Source of the DNA: an uncultured Chlamydiae bacterium
GTDB lineage: Bacteria > Chlamydiota > Chlamydiia > Chlamydiales > CALBHK01
Length of the DNA stretch: 18,827 bases
Direction: 5' to 3'
NCBI GenBank assembly: GCA_937894565.1
Contig: CALBHK010000399.1
Location: 1-18,827, forward strand
Part shown: piece by piece, positions 14,025 through 18,827 of the stretch
How the letters are laid out: the number at the start of each line of letters is the position of its first letter
How positions within the stretch are numbered: position 1 is the stretch's first letter
The notes under the pieces: generated by a model
Seen by the model: the letters and a program-made list of their open reading frames with translations, nothing else
Databases searched by the model: none
Told to the model about the DNA's origin: nothing
Made by a program: the position numbers and the translations under genes

Positions 14025-15533
14025 CTATAGACTTTTATCGCTACTTTCTTCCACTCTTATCGAAACGCGCAGTTGCACAACACCCGGACGACGTATCGTT
14101 CTTAGAAAGAGGATACGGTCATAGACTTCAAACCGCTTCTCTGCATGTAGATCACGCTGTGAAGGGCGATTTGCTGCAGCTAGATGGCCTTGAAAAGTGC
14201 CCTCTCCTGAAATACGATCAAAAGTAAGGGTTATTTTCAAATGACGTGCATCGATGACTATTTTATCTTTAAACCGAAAGACTGTCGCTTTCTGCCCATC
14301 TACTGTAATTTCGTCATCGGGATCCATATCCAGGTAAAACAGAATCTCTCTGCTTTTTTCTTTATGGTTGGTATCTATACCCTGATCAAGCACAAAAGTT
14401 AAATCAACCCCCTCATCATGCAATTCATAATCCATCACAGAGGCATTGCCACCTTGCACTACAAATGAACGCGCACGCATTTCTGAACCCCACACCATTC
14501 TAAAAGGTAAAAAAGTATTATCTACCACAGGATCGGGAAGAGCCTTTTTTTGCATCAAGGAAAGGCTATAAAGAGGACGGCGGCAAATTGTATAGCGGTG
14601 ATGAGCAACTTCCCCCTCCACAACGCTATTTAATGGCAAAGCAGGAATCATCACTTCGCAAGGCTGAACCAAAGCTCCCTCTAATTGGGCAATGTGTTGT
14701 TGAAAACAGCGATAAGGAAAGTTCTCTCCCAGATAACACATCACATAATCAAAAAGTGTCAAAAAGCTCTCACGTCCCCACTGTTCTTCTTTTACTCCGG
14801 GACCTATGTAAGTTAAGGCTTGTCTGTCCCAGCAAGCGCAAAGATGTTTCCATAGGTGTTTCCAGGGGGTTTGAGAGAGATCCGGATAGAGCATCTGCAG
14901 CGAAATAAAGCTATGCGCCGCATAAGGAGGCACACACCAAGTGCCAAATTCCGGATCTTGCGATTTTTCTAATAATATAGATAATCTCTCTTCTCCTAAG
15001 CTCTGCCATTCAGAATGCTGCCACAATTTTCCAAATGCGCACGAAGCAGCTGCTAATTTAATAGCAAAAACAAAAGGGAGTGTTTCAAAATCTAAACTTA
15101 AACTATAGCGCAGCATCTCTTTAGCCGCTTGCTCTGTGCGCGCACGCAGCTCTTCACCCAATACACCTGCATGACGCAACAGGATCCAATAAAAAACAGG
15201 CAATAGTTTAATAGATAAAAAGCGATCTTTGCATTTAGGATAGTCATGGATATAAATGGGAAAATTCCCTTTCTGTTCGTCTAAAAGCTGATTTTGAAAA
15301 TAGAGAAGCGGGTCCAATAGGGCTTTGGCCTCTTCTGTAAGTGAAGGAAAACGAATGCGCAGCAATGCCAAGACAAAAAGAAAATTTTCGTAGAGAGGGA
15401 TTGTGTGATCGACTTGTTCATCGCGTAAAGAATAACAATGGTGGATAAAACGCGTTTGAGGACTTTGAAGGGCCCTGCCAGCAGTGATGGCTAAATCTAT
15501 GAGCTGGCGCATGCGGTCTTTGTATGGCTCCAT
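14025..15533 (-). CDS. 502-aa protein, helical toroid plus beta domain, unknown function
   Basis: I do not recognise the family with confidence. The N-terminal half (about 1-290) is a run of amphipathic helices with regularly spaced aromatic residues (PLYENFLFVLALLRIRF, LLPVFYWILL, FGTWCVPPYAAHSFISLQML), the look of an alpha/alpha barrel. The C-terminal half (about 300-500) is beta-rich (DYELHDEGVDLTFVLD, REILFYLDMDPDDEITVDG, KIVIDARHLKITLTF). That combination is found in polysaccharide lyases and heparinase II/III-like proteins, but no catalytic motif can be assigned. No signal peptide or membrane span is present, so it is probably cytoplasmic. The ATG at 15531-15533 has a weak AGAGA upstream. 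It lies 51 bases after the SDR stop and 37 bases before the pseudokinase gene on the same strand, which suggests one operon. Confidence 0.8.
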   Translation of the reverse strand: MEPYKDRMRQLIDLAITAGRALQSPQTRFIHHCYSLRDEQVDHTIPLYENFLFVLALLRIRFPSLTEEAKALLDPLLYFQNQLLDEQKGNFPIYIHDYPKCKDRFLSIKLLPVFYWILLRHAGVLGEELRARTEQAAKEMLRYSLSLDFETLPFVFAIKLAAASCAFGKLWQHSEWQSLGEERLSILLEKSQDPEFGTWCVPPYAAHSFISLQMLYPDLSQTPWKHLWKHLCACWDRQALTYIGPGVKEEQWGRESFLTLFDYVMCYLGENFPYRCFQQHIAQLEGALVQPCEVMIPALPLNSVVEGEVAHHRYTICRRPLYSLSLMQKKALPDPVVDNTFLPFRMVWGSEMRARSFVVQGGNASVMDYELHDEGVDLTFVLDQGIDTNHKEKSREILFYLDMDPDDEITVDGQKATVFRFKDKIVIDARHLKITLTFDRISGEGTFQGHLAAANRPSQRDLHAEKRFEVYDRILFLRTIRRPGVVQLRVSIRVEESSDKSL

Positions 15534-15584
15534 GAATGATCTCTTTTATGTGATAAGATGACGGGATTATAGCAAAAAGAGAAA

Positions 15585-16259
15585 TTACAAACCAACGCCG
15601 CCGGCCACTTCAATGTTTTGTCCTGTGATATACTTGTTGCTTAAACAAAAATAAACAGCCTCTGCTACCTCATTTTTAAGCCCCAATCTTCCCATCGGTA
15701 CATGAGAACCCTGCTCCACACTATTTTCTATATGTCCAGGAGAGATCATATTCACATTCACATCACTTGCCGCCATCTCTTTGGAAAGAGCTAGTGTATA
15801 AGTCCATAGACAGCTTTTCAAGCAATGATAAGCAACAGAGTGGCTATTTGCATTACAAAGCCCTGCTACTCCTAAATTCACAATCGAGCCTTTATTCAAC
15901 CGAATAGAATCTTGCAAAGAGCGCACCAATTCTACGGAAGCTAAAAAATTTGGAAAATAGAGAGAGTTCCAATCCTCACACTGCGTTTCAAATAGTGGCT
16001 TGATCAGGTAATTACCCACATTATTCACTAAAGAGCCGATGTTAAAATGGCTCACTTTCTTAATAAATTCCTCAATCCCCTCAAAAGAAGAAAAATCTCC
16101 CTGAATAATTGCACTTCCTTTGCATCTTTGGGAAAGTTGAACAGCCTCTTGCTCGCTCTCTTTATAGTGAATGAGCAGTGAATAACCGGCCTCAGAGAGC
16201 CGCTCTACGATAGAAGCGCCTATTCCTTTGGCTCCTCCCGTGACTAAAACCGTTGTCAT
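15585..16259 (-). CDS. Short-chain dehydrogenase/reductase, probable pterin reductase
   Basis: A 224-residue classical SDR. The cofactor motif TGGAKGIG (7-14), D55 in the GDF block, the NNVG (79-82) variant of NNAG, N104, the YxxxK pair Y144-K148, the SPG (173-175) and the C-terminal ITGQNIEVAGG (211-221) are all in place. The catalytic serine usually 13 residues before the tyrosine is missing: V131 occupies that position and G130 the next. The ATG at 16257-16259 overlaps the folB stop as ATGA; a longer upstream frame only re-reads the folB end. Coupling to folB suggests reduction of a pterin (FolM or PTR1-like activity, giving tetrahydrofolate or tetrahydromonapterin). Leishmania PTR1 also lacks the serine, using aspartate there. 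The substrate is inferred from context; a fatty-acid or general reductase remains possible. Confidence 0.85.
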   Translation of the reverse strand: MTTVLVTGGAKGIGASIVERLSEAGYSLLIHYKESEQEAVQLSQRCKGSAIIQGDFSSFEGIEEFIKKVSHFNIGSLVNNVGNYLIKPLFETQCEDWNSLYFPNFLASVELVRSLQDSIRLNKGSIVNLGVAGLCNANSHSVAYHCLKSCLWTYTLALSKEMAASDVNVNMISPGHIENSVEQGSHVPMGRLGLKNEVAEAVYFCLSNKYITGQNIEVAGGVGL

Positions 16260-16636
16260 TTCTCTTCGCGGTAGCGTTTTAATTCTACAACGGCAGCTTG
16301 AATATCTTGCATAACCTCTAATTTGCGAATTTTCACCCACACCCAGGAAACTGGGTATTCTTGAAAAATAGCGTCAATCATCTCCCACACTAAAGTTTCT
16401 ACCAGATGAAACTGCCCCTTTTCTGCCACTTCACGGCAAGTTTTAGCCAATGAGGTATAATCGATTGTATCAAAAATAGAATCCGAAGAAGAGGCGCCAA
16501 ATCGACAGGGCACACGTAAATCTACAGTAATCTCCTGCAATAAATCTCTTTCATAACCATGCACTCCAATAATACAAGCAATACGGTAGCCATCAAAACC
16601 TACCGTTCCCTCAAATCCACTGATTACATTTGACAT
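16256..16636 (-). CDS. folB: Dihydroneopterin aldolase
   Basis: FolB splits 7,8-dihydroneopterin to 6-hydroxymethyl-dihydropterin and glycolaldehyde in folate synthesis. The 126-residue length matches the family. The motifs IIGVHGYERDLLQEITVDL (22-40, with the catalytic-type E29), DTIDYTSLAKTCREVAEKGQFHLVETL (56-82) and VWVKIRKLEV (99-108) are characteristic; K102 or K105 would be the catalytic lysine. The usual KP.AP after the lysine is replaced by KIRKLEVM. The ATG at 16634-16636 has only a weak GGGG-type ribosome site. The stop overlaps the SDR start, so the two proteins are probably made in step. It diverges from the plus-strand Inc-like gene across a 148-bp intergenic region. Confidence 0.88.
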   Translation of the reverse strand: MSNVISGFEGTVGFDGYRIACIIGVHGYERDLLQEITVDLRVPCRFGASSSDSIFDTIDYTSLAKTCREVAEKGQFHLVETLVWEMIDAIFQEYPVSWVWVKIRKLEVMQDIQAAVVELKRYREEK

Positions 16637-16670
16637 AGAGCCCCATCTTTAAAAACCAACAAAGAGAGTC

Positions 16671-16699
16671 ATCCTATCATAAGGAATCAAAACCGGCAA
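16671..16699 (-). promoter_or_regulatory. Candidate promoter for the folB operon
   Basis: On the minus strand TTGCCG (16694-16699) and TAGGAT (16671-16676) are 17 bases apart, each with four of six consensus bases. It is the best pair in the divergent region. The leader would be about 28 bases. Confidence 0.35.
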
Positions 16700-16720
16700 A
16701 TCCTAATTTTAAATTATCTA

Positions 16721-16749
16721 TTGACATAACAATAGAATTATAGTATAAT
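16721..16749 (+). promoter_or_regulatory. Perfect-consensus sigma70-type promoter
   Basis: TTGACA (16721-16726) and TATAAT (16744-16749) are both exact consensus and separated by the optimal 17 bases, with an A/T-rich stretch upstream (16701-16720). The predicted start is near 16756, which is past the first in-frame ATG at 16755 and so favours translation from the ATG at 16785. Confidence 0.85.
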
Positions 16750-16784
16750 ATCAGATGTTAATAGTTATAATTAATGAGGATAAA

Positions 16785-17690
16785 ATGAGCACACTAGATA
16801 ATCTTGCAAAATTAGGCATAACAATCGCCACTGGCGCTTTCATGGTAGCCGGTATTGTGGCAGCTAAAGCTGGCCATGCCTTTTACACAATTTCCCAGCT
16901 CCCAACAGCTGCTCAGTTTGGCGCTAAATGTCTCTCCACTTTACTAGAAGGCAGCGCACTTATTGGGGGATCGGTTGGTGTTGCCCTGGCCACAGATTTA
17001 CTTTTCGGAGCTCTGGTTAACAAGATTTTGGAAAGAAGAAAATTAACAGAAAATAAAAGTGCGCAAGCCGCAGGTTATGCTTTTAAAAGAGCAGTTACAG
17101 TAATCTCTGTTGTTGGGTTTGCTTTAATTATGGGAGCTTCTCCTATTGTTCCAATCGCAGGACTTATTGTTCTCATTGCTAAAGACATTTTAGGTTTAGC
17201 AATCAACACTGCTGTTAAAGCTTATAAAGCTAATAAATTGCTAAAAGAGCAAAAACTATTACAAGAACAAACTGCTGCAAACAATTTAAGAAATCTCTCC
17301 ACTCAACTATGGACTGCGTTCGATTTACCGGAGAGCAAGGAAAATAACGAAAACGTTAATAATCTTGTTAAAGCAGTGATGGAAGCAAAAAAACTAAGCA
17401 AAGAAACTAAAACTATCTTAGACGAGAAATTGGCAAGCGGCAATTCAGATGAAAAAATCAAAGCAGAGTTTCTCATTCAAGCAACAACTCCTCGAAAAGA
17501 ACCACCACCACCAACCATTGGTGTAGACTTAAGTGATTATGATACAAAACCTCTTAATGGACTAAACTTTGATATGAATAACATAGACGCGAATTATTGC
17601 AGAAAAGAGATGGCTAATTTAGTCATCACGCATCATAAAGATGGAACCAAACTTGATAATGAGATTGTTCTAACTCCCAAAAACAACTAG
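16785..17690 (+). CDS. Large hydrophobic-lobed protein, Inc-like, unknown function
   Basis: I recognise no family. From the ATG at 16785 (GAGGA four bases upstream) the protein has 301 residues. The N-terminal half holds hydrophobic, glycine- and alanine-rich segments (about 10-30, 48-78 and 103-141), arranged as close pairs. The C-terminal half is hydrophilic: a lysine-rich helix likely to form a coiled coil (about 146-170), an Asn/Lys/Glu-rich region, a proline run (KEPPPPT, 238-244) and a polar tail. No signal peptide is evident. The bilobed hydrophobic part with a soluble C-terminal domain suggests an inclusion membrane protein or type III effector, by pattern only. An ATG 30 bases upstream is in frame but coincides with the predicted transcription start. 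The gene stands alone between a perfect promoter and a strong terminator and is likely highly transcribed. Confidence 0.8.
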   Translation: MSTLDNLAKLGITIATGAFMVAGIVAAKAGHAFYTISQLPTAAQFGAKCLSTLLEGSALIGGSVGVALATDLLFGALVNKILERRKLTENKSAQAAGYAFKRAVTVISVVGFALIMGASPIVPIAGLIVLIAKDILGLAINTAVKAYKANKLLKEQKLLQEQTAANNLRNLSTQLWTAFDLPESKENNENVNNLVKAVMEAKKLSKETKTILDEKLASGNSDEKIKAEFLIQATTPRKEPPPPTIGVDLSDYDTKPLNGLNFDMNNIDANYCRKEMANLVITHHKDGTKLDNEIVLTPKNN

Positions 17691-17710
17691 AAACAAATAA
17701 ATATTTTCCT

Positions 17711-17755
17711 AAAAATCGGCTCTAAGATACTCAACACATCTTGTAGCCGATTTTT
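17711..17755 (+). terminator. Intrinsic terminator of the Inc-like gene
   Basis: AAAAATCGGCT ... AAGAT (17711-17728) pairs with ATCTT ... AGCCGATTTTT (17738-17755), with two mismatched positions in an 18-bp stem and a nine-base loop. A T-tract extends to about 17757. It starts 20 bases past the stop codon. Confidence 0.9.
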
Positions 17756-17854
17756 TTATTTTGAGATTTGCTTTCAGGGCAACCCCCTTACCACTACCCA
17801 TAATTTTTTCTGAGTTTTACGCCGTTTGCAACCTTCTGCCCTTCTTTCAGGACT

Positions 17855-18192
17855 CTGGAGTTTGGCATTTTGAAAAATGAATTCATAGTTTTTGTTAGAA
17901 GCCCAAAGGGCTTATTCTTTTTAAAGCCCAGTCCGTGTGCGAAGGAGCTAAGCTCCTGAGGCACAAAGGGCTGGGAAAGGTTGAATAAAAAGTCAAAGGC
18001 CCAAAGGGCCGACTCCCTATAGATCCATTAAAGAGTCGGCCCTTTGGGCCTACAATATTCTGTTCTCTTTCCCCAGCCCTTTGTGTCTCAGGAGCTTTGC
18101 TCCTTCGCACACGGACTGGGCTTTAAAAAGAATAAGCCCTTTGGGCTTCCAAAAAAATTACGAAAATCCAACTTCAAAATACCAAACTCCAG
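17855..18192. mobile_element. 338-bp fold-back element C
   Basis: Outer ends CTGGAGTTTGG (17855-17865) and CCAAACTCCAG (18182-18192) are exact reverse complements. The arms pair loosely for about 35 bases, then strongly from 17899 (AAGCCCAAAGGGCTTATTCTT) to the centre. They share TTTAAAGCCCAGTCCGTGTGC, GAAGGAGC, CTCCTGAG and CACAAAGGGCTGGG with their mirror copies. The arms diverge in the 17977-17995 and 18052-18070 stretches before the 18-bp central stem. Each arm also contains small hairpins built on CCCAAAGGG and GGAGC/GCTCC. It is flanked by the Inc-like gene terminator and the HIT gene stop. No transposase is present, so mobility is inferred from structure; a structured RNA is the alternative. 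Confidence 0.7.
17998..18050. repeat. Perfect 18-bp central stem of element C
   Basis: GGCCCAAAGGGCCGACTC (17998-18015) and its exact reverse complement (18033-18050) enclose a 17-base loop. Each stem strand can also fold on itself (GGCCC-aaa-GGGCC), so two alternative structures compete. The compact GC-rich stem contrasts with the AT-rich surroundings. Confidence 0.85.
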
Positions 18193-18219
18193 CAGGGCGT
18201 TGCCCTGTATGCACAAAGA

Positions 18220-18789
18220 CTACTTTTTCAACACGTCGAAAAGCTCTTTACTTAAAACTTCTACCCTCTCTTTTAAGTTAGGTAAACGTGTACGCCAAGC
18301 TAACTTGGGCACAGTTCCCACTTTTTCCAAAAAAGTGACAGGTTCTTTTTCTCCAAACACAAGATGTTCGTGATTGTGCGGCACGCTCTGCAGCCAACCA
18401 TTTTTTTCAAAATTATGCACAACGGTGCAACCTTTCTCTTTAAAATGTTTAATTAACTTCTGCTTCAAATCGAATTTTTCTTTAAACTCAGAAAAAGTCA
18501 GCTCCGAACTGGCCACGCAATGTCTTTTTGTCACTAATAAAAGGTGTAACCCATCTTTTGTAAGAGATATGGGGGCATAATCATGCAAAACACGTATCTC
18601 TTTTCCTTCATAAATACACTGATTTTGAATCACTTGAGTATCACAAAACTTATCATATCCTGTCTTTTCTTCTATCGTTCTATTTTCAAGCTCAGGCAAA
18701 ACTGAAAACTCTTCTTCTATCTTCTTTCTCTGTTTTTTCGAAACGCACATAGCTGTTTTCAACTCCTGGAATAGCACCCTCGTACTCAT
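18220..18789 (-). CDS. Histidine-triad (HIT) family protein
   Basis: HIT proteins are nucleotide hydrolases or transferases acting on AMP-linked substrates. The 189-residue protein has the family order: EIRVLHDYAPISLTKDGLHLLLVTKRH (64-90) matches the central HIT strands, and QSVPHNHEHLVF (134-145) holds the triad H138, H140 and H142 after the typical QSV. The residues between the histidines are Asn and Glu, not the usual hydrophobic ones, so it is a divergent member. The N-terminal 45 residues are a charged extension. The start is uncertain. The ATG at 18787-18789 has no ribosome site and lies in the loop of an inverted repeat near the contig end. The ATG at 18748-18750 has AGGAG twelve bases upstream and would give 176 residues. 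The gene stands alone on the minus strand next to fold-back element C. Confidence 0.8.
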   Translation of the reverse strand: MSTRVLFQELKTAMCVSKKQRKKIEEEFSVLPELENRTIEEKTGYDKFCDTQVIQNQCIYEGKEIRVLHDYAPISLTKDGLHLLLVTKRHCVASSELTFSEFKEKFDLKQKLIKHFKEKGCTVVHNFEKNGWLQSVPHNHEHLVFGEKEPVTFLEKVGTVPKLAWRTRLPNLKERVEVLSKELFDVLKK

Positions 18790-18809
18790 ACTGGGTGCTG
18801 AAATCCAGC
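18766..18809. repeat. Imperfect inverted repeat at the contig end
   Basis: CTGGAATAGCACCC (18766-18779) and GGGTGCTGAAATCCAG (18794-18809) pair except for a few bases, with a 14-base loop that includes the first ATG of the HIT gene. The right arm ends exactly where the adapter begins. It may be the tip of another natural fold-back element or a snap-back artefact of library preparation. Confidence 0.5.
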
Positions 18810-18827
18810 AGATCGGAAGAGCGTCGT
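18810..18827. other. Sequencing adapter remnant, not genomic
   Basis: The last 18 bases read AGATCGGAAGAGCGTCGT, identical to the start of the standard Illumina TruSeq read-2 side adapter. The match runs to the final base of the window. Genomic sequence should be taken as ending at or before 18809. Confidence 0.95.

Larger units (their letters stand above)
17756..18219. other. Long intergenic region dominated by a palindrome
   Basis: No gene is supported here. Several open frames of 60-110 codons cross the region, but they exist because both arms of the palindrome at 17855-18192 stay open in matching frames. The left part (17756-17854) shows nothing I can name. A perfect six-base hairpin CAGGGC-gtt-GCCCTG at 18193-18207 borders the palindrome and lies 13 bases beyond the HIT gene stop on the minus strand, without a T-run. 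Confidence 0.7.

Noticed and set aside
14588..14908. 106-codon plus-strand open frame
   Set aside because: Antisense shadow of the 502-aa gene with no ribosome site and no recognisable product.
16260..16340. N-terminal extension of the SDR
   Set aside because: It re-reads the end of folB in another frame; the ATG at 16259 opens directly on the cofactor-binding strand with an ATGA overlap.
16755..16784. Ten extra N-terminal residues on the Inc-like protein
   Set aside because: The ATG at 16755 coincides with the predicted transcription start and has no ribosome site; GAGGA precedes the ATG at 16785.
17895..18373. Several open frames across the large palindrome and the HIT gene end
   Set aside because: They mirror each other across the palindrome arms, lack ribosome sites and arise from the inverted repeat; the rightmost one is antisense to the HIT gene.
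1..18827. tRNA, rRNA, CRISPR array, riboswitch or phage genes
   Set aside because: I looked for cloverleaf ends, regularly spaced repeats, conserved ribosomal stretches and integrase or capsid motifs and saw none.

Overview
The window looks like the end of an assembled contig from a member of the Chlamydiota, probably an environmental chlamydia-like endosymbiont rather than Chlamydia itself. The gene order rpe-efp-accB-accC, and accA followed by an MsbA-type ABC transporter, are chlamydial arrangements as I recall them. There are two small membrane proteins that resemble inclusion membrane proteins. Several genes belong to no family I recognise. The genus cannot be fixed from the sequence alone. 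The last 18 bases (18810-18827) match the start of the Illumina adapter and are not genomic.

Layout. Positions 1-283 hold no gene, only a short direct repeat and a perfect 32-bp palindrome. Positions 284-896 (minus) are a 5'-truncated beta-rich, outer-membrane-like protein. Its upstream end runs into a 166-bp fold-back element (897-1062). Next, on the minus strand, comes the operon rpe - (162-bp fold-back element) - efp - accB - accC (4368 to 1092), with a good sigma70-type promoter at 4396-4425. A 655-aa protein of unknown function (4427-6394, minus) is followed by a divergent intergenic region. A tightly packed plus-strand operon then runs ldt-like - accA - msbA-like - queC (6547-11161) and ends in a bidirectional terminator.

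From 11220 to 16636 everything lies on the minus strand. Read in transcription order it is folB - SDR reductase - 502-aa protein - membrane-anchored pseudokinase with a TPR tail - lipoprotein with a permuted papain-like His/Cys pattern - large hairpin terminator - small Inc-like protein. A plus-strand Inc-like gene (16785-17690) diverges from folB. It has a perfect-consensus promoter and a strong terminator. The 17756-18219 gap is filled mostly by a third and larger palindrome (17855-18192). The window closes with a histidine-triad protein (18220-18789, minus) and a partial inverted repeat cut off by the adapter.

How the genes fit together. The two acc loci supply three of the four acetyl-CoA carboxylase subunits (AccA, AccB, AccC; AccD is absent here) for fatty acid synthesis. 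The L,D-transpeptidase-like protein and the MsbA-like exporter serve the envelope, next to accA. FolB and the SDR belong to pterin/folate metabolism, and QueC to 7-deazaguanine (queuosine) synthesis. The pseudokinase/TPR and lipoprotein pair are translationally coupled across the inner membrane and may form an uncharacterised envelope system.

The most unusual features are three long fold-back elements of unrelated sequence, an EF-hand loop in the predicted periplasmic segment of the ABC exporter, a degenerate AccA motif, a pseudokinase that has lost its catalytic loop, and an SDR without its catalytic serine.
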